DNA of 64,000 bases from Pseudoips prasinana. Lineage: Eukaryota; Arthropoda; Insecta; Lepidoptera; Nolidae. Of the stretch, positions 1-10,566 are shown piece after piece. The stretch lies in NCBI GenBank assembly GCA_951640165.1, contig OX621234.1, forward strand, positions 23,254,549-23,318,548, in the 5' to 3' direction. Below the pieces are notes generated by a model that worked only from the letters and a program-made list of their open reading frames with translations, was not told the DNA's origin and ran no database searches. The position numbers were made by a program, and so were the translations under genes. The stretch's first letter is position 1, and every line of letters begins with the position of its first letter.

Positions 1-950
1 AACCCTGAGTGCTAAACCAGAGGTCGTGATAAATAATCATCATCATAATAAATTTACTATTTAATGGCGTACACCGCAAAACATATTCATCATCTTCATT
101 ACAATCGGAATTGCTAGAGCAATCCTGGAGGTGAACAGGAATTAATAATAATTAATTCCTGTTCACATAATGAATGAAAAAGAACATTCCTACACGTTCC
201 CAATCTTCTGTTATCTAATTTCGAGTTTTTGCAACTTTTTTCTAATGTATGGAGTTACATGGTCAAATGCGTAGTTGAACAATGTTAATATTTTGTTTGC
301 TGTGAAAGCTGGAACAATATTATGCATGGCTGTATGACTTAAATAAAACGAAAAATGATTAGATTATTTAACTACTTTTTGATTTAAAGTTGATTTTATA
401 AAATATAATTACTTATTAATTTGTATAATTTTGGATTGAAAAATATAACCAGCCAGATTTTGCTGATTTTCCGTGTAACTACATCTACACAGTTATGTCA
501 TCACTATGGGTAACAGCTGCCATTTTAATCAAGCTATATTTTAAAGAGAAAGGAAATTTTAGTTTAATGCTTCATTCATTTCAATCTACTCAAATTTCCC
601 TGCTAAATGTGCATAGGTGTAATACTCTTTTTTTAGCCTGTAGCTCTAATAGCCATCTGAACAATAGTTATTATAGTGTACAAATATGTGCTGAAACACA
701 TTCTAGCCCCTAATTATCATAGTATAATAGAACGGGCTAGGAGACCGAGCATTGCGAGACCAAATTTATGACTAATGGTTTTACGTGTAATGTTTTATGT
801 GTAATATCTTAGGTAGACAGATGTGATTTTGCCATTTTTATGATGGTCCCAGTACTTAATGTTGGAAATATACATAAAAATAAGTGTGTAAGTCAATATA
901 GGATATGCAAATGAATAAATGGGATTATGTTAGCCATTTGCTGTCTAGTT
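1..950. other. Non-coding DNA upstream of the first visible exon
   Basis: AT-rich sequence, presumably intron of the DNAJC11-like gene. Only short random-looking open frames are present. A possible acceptor near 493 is followed by a short hydrophobic frame, but it does not fit the expected preceding exon. Confidence 0.5.
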
Positions 951-1197
951 GATGGTGATGAATATTACCACCCTGTGCTAATTCATGGGGATATGAGATA
1001 CTTCCCCGTATCTACCCACGTGGATGGGGTTGGAGGCGTCAGTGTCCCTCTGTGAGCTATGAATACCATATTTTGAGCGCCAACCCCAGATAATGGATAA
1101 TATTCCATTGGGGATATGCTGGCAAGATCCATTCCAAACATCGGACAAGAGTCTTTGACCAGAAATGGATTCAGCTGATATGATGATGAAGATGAAA
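951..1197 (+). mobile_element. Short RTE-derived (SINE-like) element with 5' and 3' LINE-like ends
   Basis: The left part (from about 951: ggtgatgaatattaccacc, then catgggga and a ggatggggtt block) resembles the 5' end of the full RTE element at 33901. The right part (accagaaatggattcagctgatatgatgatga) resembles its 3' end, cagcagtgga...cggctgatatgatgatg. No coding sequence lies between. This is the layout of a non-autonomous retroelement mobilised by RTE machinery, or of an internally deleted old copy. Sequence divergence is high, so the family link is inferred. Confidence 0.5.
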
Positions 1198-1273
1198 TAA
1201 ACTAAATCTATAAGTTTTGCTATTACTGTAGCTTAATGTACGTCAATCTTTTAAAAAATATCATCATCTACAG

Positions 1274-1407
1274 ATTACTACAAATGCAACAGCAGGCTCG
1301 AGCAACTGTGGAATTGATGAGAGAAACATACTCCAGGAATAGGTCAGATGAGGAGAAGAAGAAAGGACTCGTTATTCTCAAAGCGCTTTACGGAAAGTTG
1401 CCCTCAA
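1274..1407 (+). CDS. DNAJC11: DNAJC11-like gene, internal coding exon (C-terminal region begins)
   Basis: This exon of a spliced host gene follows an acceptor (ctacag) at 1268-1273 and ends before the donor gtaag at 1408. It starts with the last base of a split codon and ends with the first base of one. It encodes a charged helix (QMQQQARATVELMRETY) and then EKKKGLVILKALYGKL, the pattern where DNAJC11 passes from its coiled segment after the membrane region into the C-terminal DUF3395-type domain. DNAJC11 is a J-protein of the mitochondrial MICOS/MIB membrane-bridging assembly (family knowledge). The two downstream exons join in phase and continue the same alignment. The short open frame upstream of the acceptor is intronic. 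No preceding exon was found in bases 1-1270. Confidence 0.85.
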
Positions 1408-2192
1408 GTAAGAAATTTATTGTATTGTTCTGACCTGATGATGTTTAGATAAATTATTACATTTTTTTTTAGTTCTCACCAAATTTATTTCAACCTACAC
1501 AATTACTCTTATATTTCATAACTTATTAGAATCCATCACCACTTACTTAATGTATGGGCAGTGGATACCCTAGTGTCAGAGTTGTTCAAGCCGCCCATTA
1601 GGCCTCTGACATGGCTTAACGGCTGTTGTCTAAAGGCTACAACCGGGGCCGACAGCTTAACTTGCCCGCTGAAACACGGAGACGCTCAGAAATTAAACCA
1701 CTTTGGCGGTCACCCATCTATGGACTGACCGCGAGCCTAGTTGCTTAACCTCGCCAATCACTTATAAACATTCTTTCACGTATCCGGCTTCTAATAGTGT
1801 CTGGAACGGGATTTTAATTTGATACTGTTCCCACAGCTTACAATTTGGCCTATGTGTACTCACCTCTTATCTCGTACCATAAAGTATATTCCAAAAGCTA
1901 CTTTCTACGAATTGTCATGTGTGACAATGGTTGAAGTCAGTCTCGTAATAGCCATTGTACCAATATATAAAAATGCGTGCACGAAATTAAAATATTGCCT
2001 ATATTTATAAAATTAAACAGCTGGATTGTTGTAATGTTTATAGACCCTGTACTTGATGGACTTTGATCATAAGCTGTTTTTCTTGAGTTCATATGGAAAG
2101 GAATCTATGGCTAGCCAACAGCTTTTTTCTACATGTTAAAACGTCCTTAAATTTCGTCCGTTAAATTCTCTTTATATTATTTTTTTAAATAG
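1408..2192 (+). other. Intron of the DNAJC11-like gene
   Basis: This gt-ag intron lies between two in-phase coding exons. Its middle holds one copy (1545-1770) of a dispersed repeat annotated separately. The remainder is AT-rich with no other recognisable element. Confidence 0.8.
1545..1770 (+). repeat. Dispersed repeat, family with cagtgg...gtcagag...gcacggagacgctcag
   Basis: Four related copies occur in the window (also 39385-39545, 39590-39745, 40555-40735). Shared landmarks in order are gtgtcagagttgttcaag, gcctctgacatggcttaac, cacggagacgctcagaaat and ccactttggcggtcaccc. No open frame, tRNA-like box or terminal inverted repeat was recognised. It is probably a short interspersed or non-autonomous element of Lepidoptera. 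Confidence 0.7.
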
Positions 2193-2341
2193 GTGCCTCA
2201 AGCCATGAAATTAACATCGAACAGACGGGCGATGGACTTTCGCCGGAGTCGCCGGATCCCCTAAATGAAGTAATCGACGTTACAATACCTATACAGTGTC
2301 TCGTCAAGGATTCCAGACTAGAGTTATTGGATGCATCTAAG
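2193..2341 (+). CDS. DNAJC11: DNAJC11-like gene, second exon in window
   Basis: The acceptor is ttttttaaatag at 2181-2192 and the donor ggtaaat begins after 2341. The split codon a|gt from the previous exon gives Ser. The exon then encodes a variable acidic linker (about residues 1-24) followed by VIDVTIPIQCLVKDSRLELL, the most conserved block of the DNAJC11 C-terminal domain. It ends in phase 0 after DASK. Phase, length and conserved block all match a functional exon, and there is no stop or frameshift. Identification rests on recalled family similarity; the orthology call is strong but was not checked by alignment. Confidence 0.9.
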
Positions 2342-2508
2342 GTAAATTTTGCTCATAGTTGTTTATTCTTATTTATAACAAGAATAATATTAATAAGATA
2401 TCCTCTGGCATATCCTCTTTTTTTCTATGACTATGTTTGTTTTGTTATAATATTCTAAAAAACTTTCTTATTTTGAAACAGAAGTGATTCTAAACATTCA
2501 AAAAATTT

Positions 2509-2768
2509 ATAAAAAACCGGCCAAGTGCGAGTCGTCTCGCGCACGAAGGGTTCCGTACCATTATCTATAAAAAAATTACGTTTGTTGTATGGGAGCCCCC
2601 TTAGTTATTTATTTTATTATGTTATTTAGTATTTGTTGTAATCGCGGCAATCAACTGTCTAACTATCACGGTTCATGAGGTACAGCTTGGTGACAGACGG
2701 ACAGACAGCGAAGTCTTAGTAATAGGGTCCCGTTTTACCCTTTTGGGTATGGAATCCTAAAAATGGCC
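2509..2768 (+). repeat. Dispersed repeat of the 'ccggccaagtgcgagtcg' type
   Basis: It opens with aaccggccaagtgcgagtcg and agggttccgtacc. It closes with a cagacggacagacagcg motif and ggtatggaatcctaaaaa. The inner blocks gttccgtac and the (degraded) gtacggaac near the two ends are inverted relative to each other. Other copies or fragments lie at 43068-43668 (plus), 59337-59405 (minus) and probably 15640-15720. This family is very common in lepidopteran genomes; its class is unsettled from this sequence alone. Confidence 0.7.
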
Positions 2769-4856
2769 AACGTATAGTGTTAAGTTCTCATTGACACCAA
2801 ATCTACGATATTTGTTTTTTCTGTTTTGGTAGAACATCACAATCAAACTACGGATTGTATATAGATTTGTGTTTAAAGAGAAGTTGAGTAGAATCCGTAG
2901 GGAATCTGTGACGTCTGTGAAGTTTGTATGATTTTATCACAAGACCCAATGTAGGAAAGTCCATACTTAATTTGAAAAATAAACCCACTGTTCTTAATGT
3001 CACGCAACATTCTATAGTTTGTCTTAGCTATGGCACCCAAGTTCACCTTACTACATACACAACTGGGCTAAACTAATGTGATAACTGTTTTTCGCTTTAA
3101 TAACGACACAGATTAATAATGTTTATGTTAATTTTAATGAAGGAAATCTTTTCATGATCTTTTAAATCTCTTCTTACTATCTTAAACTGCTTAAGGTTTC
3201 ACAAACTCCAAACGACGAATTGTAAAACTACAGAAAAGTTTTTATTTTCATACCCTTTGACTTTATTTCTAAATTCAAACAACTGTAGCCCTTTTGAGAG
3301 ACAGTTGGTTAAAGTACCGTCTAACCAATTAGGGATAATACATGTTCAGTGTGAATTCAAGTTGGTTGAATAATTAATGTTCAGAGATCAGTTTTGTTAT
3401 TTAGTTTCATACTGAGTATTCTACTGTTATAATTGTATAAATAAAAATGATTTAAAATATAATTCAGAGATTCAGAATGTCGGGCGCCGATGAAGTAAAA
3501 GGATTAAAAATCCAACACGGGCTAAAGTATGAAAAATAATACACTATATAGCATCCCTAGTCGGTATTTACTAAAAATGTTGTAACTAAATTATCTTACA
3601 GATTTGTTGGTGTACTTTTGTAATAAATGAACTCGGTTCAAATACGTACTATCATCATTATGTAAACAAACAAAAATGTCGTAGGAAGTTATGCCAATAA
3701 TGGGGGCTATTATAAGAATAGTTCGCAAACCCCTATAATGTGCTAGTTGTGCAATTACCCACATAATCGCAGCAAATGAGCATGAAATTGTGGGCCATTA
3801 CCTACTGTCAGGTATTTTGGAAATGGAATGACAATTTTCGTATGTTAGTTTGAGGCCTACAGTAACCCATTGAGAAATGCTAAGATTTATCAAGTTAGTA
3901 TTATGTTTAAGATAGATAAGATTGATAGATAAACTCTTTATTGTAAACCTTAAGAAACAACGCAAAGTGAGGTGAGTATTGAGCAGTTATACAAATTATA
4001 ACAGTACAATTGTCGGCCTTATTACAAGATGTGATCTCTTCCAGGCAATGTAGGTATTGAATTGAGAAAATAATTATAGAGAGTGGCATAGCTGCCAGTG
4101 TACACACAATTTTCCTAGAAGGTGCTAACTGAGAATGCCGGGCGGTAGAGGGATCTCTGCCACTGGTTTAAGTACATAAATTAAAGAAAATTGTAATTGA
4201 ACTGATTTTCAATGGGTTTCGGTGGCTGCCACTTCGCCTCGTTAGGAAATCAAATTGTGACGATTGCATATTGATGTAACCTTTTTACAGAATAATAGAC
4301 CTGAATTAAACACTATCTTTTGGTTCGTCAATATTTTTGTTGCTCTTTGGACCAGAATTGAAGACATGATTGAATTATTCAGTACAGGTTGTTATGCGTT
4401 ACATGTCACGTGTATTTTGTACCACTCAAATTATATACCACTGACAAAGAGTTAATCAGAGCCGTCGGTTGCTCGTTTACCCAGACACGTGTTTTATTAA
4501 CTTATTACCTCCACAAGTCATCTGGGTGGTGCTTAATGTATTGTGTGGTCTTAGTAACTCCTATTGACGCAAGTAACTATTACCTCCCAGTAATAACTAC
4601 GTACTTCACAATGCTATACCATTGTCACTAATCTAGTTGAAGTAGAAAACCCATGGCTTTGTTACGAAAATTACATTAGCGTGGTTAGGTATACTTAGTG
4701 ACTTGCAATGGACACTAATAGGCAGGAAATGAAGGTTTCTGTTACGTTTATGGTAACTTCATGTTTGAATCTACTTATTTTAGTTAATGTAATATGGCTT
4801 TTATGCGGTATATATATGTTTTCGTTAGTCTATCTCATTACTAAATTTTAATTTCA

Positions 4857-5045
4857 TAGCATTATTCGCAATGCAAAGCGTTTATCTAATCTCAAAAATG
4901 GGAAATAATAAATTTAATCGTCCGGCGGGTCTCGAACCTGCACCATCTACCAATCCGGGGTAGGCGCTCTGCGTTAAGCTACGAACGATACACGCTGGCA
5001 GATCAAATTTAGGATTCCCATGCTAACACCCTTCCGGCTAAGCGT
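4857..5045 (-). mobile_element. SINE-like repeat, family D, reverse copy
   Basis: The reverse complement matches the plus-strand copy at 44322-44490. Shared landmarks are a 'ggttcgagacccgccgg' B-box-like block, then ccc(g/a)tt and a tail ending tttgcattgcgaataatgct. The B-box-like block next to a promoter-like head suggests a tRNA-derived SINE. Confidence 0.6.
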
Positions 5046-5635
5046 TTATCTCATTACTATGCGGACTGTGGTACAGCATGAGAAAACATAGTGTTCGGAT
5101 AAGAATAACAAAAACCGTCTTTTGTAGACAGATCGATGTATGAAGAATGTAATGAGAGTAAAGGAGGTACCTTTAGTTGGCAGGGATAGTAGAAAGTTAT
5201 CCTCTTTTTCTGTCAACTTATCTGGGAAGCAGGCGTGAGTCTATGTTCGTATCTAAACTCACATGATACATGTAATTTCAATGTTTGTAATTTAATATTT
5301 GTTCAATCCAAGTTAAAATAAATTTCCTCTATACCAACCACGAATATACCAGTATTAGCTATCCATACCGGTGACTGTTTAGTACGGGTTAAACACCTAG
5401 GCGATGGTAGGCTCAAATTATTAATCCACTTTGGTGTATGCAACACAACTATATTATGATTTTTATGCGTCTCAAGCTTTCTGAGAGTCGTCATAGAGCC
5501 GATTGCGTTATATTTAGAGCGCAGTGACTACGGCGGCTGAACGCCAGATAATTCAGAGACAACTGAATGTTCTGCAAAAAGAATCCACGCATGATATCTG
5601 CAAAGTATATTACACAGTCTCTCTTACTTCACTAA

Positions 5636-6558
5636 GGCTGAGATCTATAGAGCGTACTTAGACTTTACTCAAACTTTACTTACGTAAAACTTTGCTAAGT
5701 GTATGCTAAGCTTATACTTTGATTTGGTATTTATAGACTTTTTGACGTTAAGATTATGCTTAGCATAAGCTAAGACAGAAAAAGTCAAAACACCAATTGT
5801 AATTTCGTTACATGCATTAACTTCTTAATTACTCTTTGGAAAACATTTTAAAACAGTCATAATTACAAATAAAACATGGTTCGCATCGTTCCTCTGTGTA
5901 TTATTATTATTATTGAACTATTAAGAAAATGACGAGTGAGATATAAAAATAGATTTATTAATGATCAACAATCGACTTTAATTTTTATTATGAGAAACGG
6001 AACATTGTTGTATCAGCTGTGAACGGCAACGTCAACTACTTTTTTTTTAAATAGTTTTCGGCCCTGGCATCTTCGGCCTTATGAGAATGTCAACTACAGT
6101 ATATCAGTGTTGCCAGATGACGGATTAGATTTCTCTTCAAGCCGTATCTAAAATTCCCCGAAAATTTGGTTTGAACACATAAATAAATAATAAATACAAT
6201 GATAATGTCTAATAATTATTGCTTTCCGTATTTTAGAAATATTTATCAATATATCTGTAGTATTCCTTTGAATACAAATTCCGTAATTTCCAATTTCTCT
6301 GGAAATCCTATACAATGTGGCATCACTGTCTCTGATAATAAGGAAAAAATAAAAAGTCGTGTAAGTTATGATGGTCAAGTATATTTTTGACTTCTTTATT
6401 TTTATTTGGCTTATAGTGTAAGTTTTTAGTAAGTCGTCGATTTTGTGGACTTAGCATTTGCTAAGCATGCACTCAGAGGGATTTGAAGATTGCTTTATAA
6501 ATACCGACTTTGACTTAAGTCGAAAGTAAAGTCTAAGTACGCTCTATAGATCTCAGCC
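5636..6558. mobile_element. Harbinger/PIF-type MITE, 923 bp, TAA target duplication
   Basis: Terminal inverted repeats of 34 bp (5636-5669 and 6525-6558) appear identical. They begin GGCTGAGATCTATAGAGCG. The element is flanked on both sides by TAA (5633-5635 and 6559-6561), the TWA duplication of PIF/Harbinger transposons. Secondary inverted blocks follow inside (gcttagc-type motifs near 5710-5770 and 6450-6470). Small open frames inside are not recognisable as a transposase, so the copy is non-autonomous. Confidence 0.8.
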
Positions 6559-6717
6559 TAAGGGTCCTGTCAGATCTACTTCCCCTGGATAAATATATAT
6601 AAGAATCAGCTTGTATCTTATCATTCAAAAAAGAGTTTATCCGCAGACTTACTTGTCCCTAAAGGAGCTTGAGTAGGCCTATCTCGAACACGTCCATCCG
6701 TCTACCCTATTATCATT

Positions 6718-7000
6718 CGACGGTCACCGTATCCTAGTTGGTAGTGCTCATACCTACGAAGCTGGTGGTCCTGGGTTCGAATCCCGGTAAGTGCAAATAT
6801 TTGTGTGATGAGCACGAATATTTGTTTCTGAGTCATGGATGTTTTCTATGTATATAAGTATTTATCTATCTATATAAGTATGTATATAGTCGCCTGGTAT
6901 GGGTACCAGGCGACGCTATACATACTTGTACAAGCTTTGCTTAGTTTGGGGCTAGGATGATCTGTGTGACATTGTCCCCAGATATTATTATTATTATTAA
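6718..7000 (+). mobile_element. tRNA-derived SINE, family A, with an internal inverted duplication
   Basis: The head reads as a tRNA-like promoter: A-box-like tcctagttggtagtgctc and B-box-like gggttcgaatccc. A body (atttgtgtgatgagcacg) and a TTA-rich tail follow. It is about 90 percent like the copy at 62672-62935. Unlike that copy it carries an extra inverted segment at 6900-6925 that creates a hairpin. Confidence 0.8.
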
Positions 7001-7464
7001 ATTACACGTCACTAGAATACTCTAACTACTCACTGCTAAAATATCAAGTATCAGGATACATTCTAAATAAATGGAAAAATACATTAAAGGTTAAATGCTA
7101 CTCGGGCAGTCTGGCTTGTAGGAAGATGGAAGTATATTAAGTGATCTTTTTTAACGCATAACTCTGTCTAAAACTGAAAATGCTAAGCAAAATAGAAACT
7201 AAAATTATTAAGAAAAAAGTCACTGACGTACTCGTCTATGTCATTCAAAATGAAACTTTGGCAAGAAAACGACAAGCTGTCGGTGTTGGTTGTAGTTTAT
7301 AGATATAATACGATTTGTGACTAATTTATGCGTGGTGTGAAACAGAACACAAAATTTGTTTCTCTTCCAAACGAGGAATTCTTAATTTGTTTATCCAAGT
7401 CTTCCGTGGCGATTCGCAAAATTATTAAATATTTTACTTTTAAAATAATAAATAAACGTTTTTA

Positions 7465-7730
7465 TTCACGTAGACGTAGTAATATAGTTGTATACATTAT
7501 TATTTCTAGATACATAGATATTTAGGTACACGGATTGTATGAAAACATTTATAAAATTTATTTTATAATATCAATTATATTTAGCTAGCTTGTATTAAGT
7601 TATTGTCAAAGAGATTATGTTTAAGTTTAATTATCAAAATGTATAGTTTTAGCTATATTTACTACATATTGTCTGAATTATTCATTATTACGTCGGACCT
7701 TGTGTTAATAATGACGGTCGCGCTTTAAGT
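7465..7730 (+). repeat. Dispersed repeat, also present at 63680-63945
   Basis: The two stretches share agtaatatagttgt, acatagatatttaggtac, tgtatgaaaacattta, ttagctagct and the closing cggtcgcgctttaa. The match is collinear with small indels. I recognise no coding sequence. This may be the 3' part of a longer element. Confidence 0.65.
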
Positions 7731-8440
7731 CAGATACTTACTTATTACTTGATAAGTAAGATACTTAGTTGGCAGGAATATCGTACATAGGCAGCCGTGA
7801 CGGGAAAGCAAATCTACTGCTACGGTACTTACATTCATATTGGACTTGACATCCTACTCGGATGATAATATAAAATTACACACTGGTATTTAGAAGCAAA
7901 TAAAAAACTAGTCGGCATTTTACTTTGTTTTTCATTTCAGTATAGCATAAAATAATACATATTAATTTCTATTAATAATTTCAAACCAGTATGTATTTGA
8001 TAGCTTTTCCACTCGCTCGCAATTTTTACTCGTATGAACCGGGATGGACAACGGAATAGAATAAAAAATCTTGAGAGCTGTCAAGGGACACCCGGATGGA
8101 ACGAAGTTCTACTGAATCAGTAGACTCAATTTTAGTAATAAAAAAAAAGCAAAAAGCATCGTTACAACTTTTCGTCTTAATTTTTTCCGTCTAGCCCCCT
8201 TTCGCAACGCGCGATAAGGAACTTCGTTCCAAAAAGCCTTTAAGCCGTGAGGCTCAGGTATATCGTCAGTGTTGTCAAATAATTTCAGATATCTACATCT
8301 CACAGCTTCAAGCGTTTATTTGCGACTCATTGATTCTAACTCACAGGAAATTCTCGAATGGTTTAGAACGATATTTACATTATTTACTTTACTTCAGCTT
8401 GTTATAGCTGAATTACTAACATGCTACATTGTGTCGACAG

Positions 8441-8570
8441 TCGGAGTTGCCTGGTTTCTACGACCCATGCGTGGGTGACGACAAGCATCTCACCGTACAA
8501 TACATGTTCCACAACAACCTGTACTGCTGTACCATCCCAGACAGCCAAGCAGTCGTCCTACCACGCACTA
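8441..8570 (+). CDS. DNAJC11: DNAJC11-like gene, third exon in window (penultimate coding exon)
   Basis: The exon follows an acceptor (gtgtcgacag) ending at 8440 and ends before the donor gtaagtaa at 8571. It starts in phase 0 and continues the domain with SELPGFYDPCVGDDKHLTVQ, an almost universal DNAJC11 motif. It then runs through HNNLYCCTIPDSQAVVLPRT, leaving one base of a split codon. The preceding intron is 6.1 kb and holds a MITE, SINEs and other repeats. Family members end a few residues after this point, so one very short terminal exon is expected. I could not place it reliably in the remaining 55 kb. Confidence 0.9.
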
Positions 8571-9318
8571 GTAAGTAAATAATCGTTTAAAATTAAAATT
8601 AAGGGTTAAAATTAATGACATAATTTGAAATTTTTCAAATAGCGTCAAATATTAATGTGATTTGATATTTGTAGGAAAGTAAGAAATATATTTGACGACG
8701 CTTTTTACTCACTCTAAAGAGTGAATTTCTTTCTCTCTGACGTAATGCAGAACACTGGTGGCTGGTTGTCGTTGAAATCGTTCGTCCGGTTCTTTGTCGT
8801 ATGTGAGATGACGTCACGGTTCTTGTTGACACGTGGTTGACGTGTAATATGAAGCGGGTGGGAGTTGGTATTATCAGTTTGAATCGCACCCGACCATCAC
8901 GTATTCTGTGGAACGTCTTAAGGTTTGAGTTTTATTGAAGAATTAGTGATCTTATTTTTGTGATTCGCAATTAAGACAATATAGTGAGACGTAATCGAGT
9001 TGTTTCTCGCCCGAATACCTACGTCCATGTTAAGCAACGAACATATTTAATAGACACAATTCAAAGAAAATTTAAAATTTAGGTAAAATCGTAAACGAAA
9101 GAATTCTATACTATTGATGTGAGAATAATATTATCACACTTCCAGAAATATGTGTACCTACTAGAAGGTATAAAACCTACAGATATATTCATTCGATTTG
9201 GGGATTCGTGTGTATACATCGTGCTTCTGCGACGTATTCACTTTCGCTCACATTTCTTATTAAACGATATTTCCAAAATTACGCTTCACTTTCCCGTCCC
9301 GATAAAAACACGTTATAC
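8571..9318. other. Sequence downstream of the third exon
   Basis: AT-rich DNA with a GC-richer patch at about 8690-8890, which holds an actcactctaaagagtga inverted motif. No gene or element was recognised. It is presumably the intron before the unlocated final exon. Confidence 0.4.
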
Positions 9319-9320
9319 TA

Positions 9321-10564
9321 CTCTGTCAAGAAAGTACCGGGAAAAGATCAATAATATACAAAATGTTTGTTATTCATCCAAATTTATTTTATCACCTTCA
9401 AAGTATGCTCCTTCAGAAACGATACACTTACGCCAAAGAATAATCCATTCATCAAAACATTTTTTAAACGCTGCTTTTGGAATTGAGTTCAGTTCTCGCC
9501 GCGAATTCTCCTTTATGTCTTCTACCGATTGAAAACGGGTACCACGAAGTGGTAATTTGAGTTTAGGAAAAATAAAGAAGTCAGCTGGAGCCATATCTGG
9601 TGAATATGGTGGTTGCTGGATGGTATTTGTTGAGTGTTTGGTCAAAAATTCGTTTACAATGATGGCCTTGTGTGAAGACGCATTATCGTGGTGCAAAATC
9701 CAAGAATTTGCTTTCCACAAAACTGGCCTTTTCGTCGAATAATCATATTCTTTATTTACCGTTCGACCTTCCGGTAAGAATTCAGAGTGCACAACACCGC
9801 GATAGTCAAAGAAAACAGTCAACATCACTTCTTTTGATCGACATTGGCGTGGTTGTTTCGGTTTCGGATCAGTTGGAAGGCGCCACTCCGAAGCTTGTTG
9901 ACTAGTTTGCATGTCAAACTCGTAAACCCACGTCTCGTCACCAGTAACAATGCGTTTCATGAATGTTGGGTCGGAATTGACTCGTTCTACCATGTCCTCA
10001 GCGACTTTCATGCGATTGAGTTTTTGGAGAAAATTCAGATCTTTTGGGACTAGCCGAGCGGCAACATGTTTCATACCCAAATGATTAGTTAAAATGGTAC
10101 GAATCGACTCGTGAGATACAGAAAGTTCGGCGGCTATCTCTCTCAGAGTTGAATGAGGATTTTCAGTCACTATTTCATTCACTTTTGCGATGTTAACTTC
10201 AGTTGCAGACGTTGATGGCCTACCAGAGCGAGGCAAATCTTTCATCACATCTCGACCGCTTTTGAACGCTTTGAACATAAGCACGAGTTTTTGATAAATT
10301 CGGTTCACCGTAAGCCTTCTGTAACATTTTCAGTCACTCCGAACACGTAATTCCATATTTTTGTCCATTATGAAATTCGCAATACACACTATATATGATA
10401 TTACTATAACCAGCACTGTATTTAATATAAATAACAGATGCAACTCAAACTCCGCGCCAAAATGGAAAACAGTTGTGCCAATCTAACAACAACAAAAAGA
10501 AACAAAAATTTGAATTTGGAACCATAAACAAATCATCCATTCCCGATACTTTTTTGACTGAATG
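9321..10564 (-). mobile_element. Mariner transposon, decayed copy, 1.24 kb
   Basis: Imperfect terminal inverted repeats lie at 9321-9342 (ctctgtcaagaaagtaccgg) and 10541-10564 (reverse complement cattcagtcaaaaaagtatc). TA dinucleotides flank both sides (9319-9320 and 10565-10566), as expected of the mariner/Tc1 superfamily. The transposase reading frame inside is broken, so the copy is immobile by itself. It sits in the presumed intron of the DNAJC11-like gene. Confidence 0.9.
9370..10308 (-). pseudogene. Mariner transposase, frameshifted and internally deleted
   Basis: A long open frame on the minus strand covers most of a mariner transposase. It has a helix-turn-helix (AAELSVSHESIRTILTNHL), the linker RSGRPSTS, the first catalytic Asp in TGDETWVYEF, the second in HHDNASSH, and the third in SPDMAPADFF. 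There are 34 residues between the last two, i.e. DD34D. Two defects are visible. The N-terminus lies in another frame upstream (MLQKAYGEPNLSKT at about 10285-10326). About a dozen residues are missing just before the second Asp. The open frame therefore begins at a non-ATG codon and is not a functional gene. Confidence 0.88.
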
Positions 10565-10566
10565 TA

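Larger units (their letters stand above)
2342..8440 (+). other. Intron of the DNAJC11-like gene (6.1 kb)
   Basis: This gt-ag intron is filled with mobile-element debris: a 'ccggccaagtgcgag' repeat (2509-2768), a reverse SINE (4857-5045), a Harbinger-type MITE (5636-6558), a tRNA-type SINE (6718-7000) and a dispersed repeat at 7465-7730. Stretches 2770-4850 and 5050-5630 are unique-looking AT-rich DNA in which I see nothing. Bases 8040-8300 resemble another common lepidopteran repeat ('acacccggatggaacgaagttc' type). Confidence 0.75.

Noticed and set aside
495..713. Possible upstream exon of the DNAJC11-like gene (hydrophobic start after a cag)
   Set aside because: Does not match the expected preceding segment, lacks a convincing donor in phase, and runs into random sequence.
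6719..6795. tRNA gene calls at SINE heads (also 18735, 47004, 62672 and reverse copies)
   Set aside because: They have A- and B-box-like motifs but are followed by SINE bodies and tails shared between copies, and do not fold into a complete tRNA by eye.
9119..9532. 137-codon plus-strand open frame
   Set aside because: Its second half runs antisense through the mariner transposase and its first half crosses the element border; no independent coding signal.
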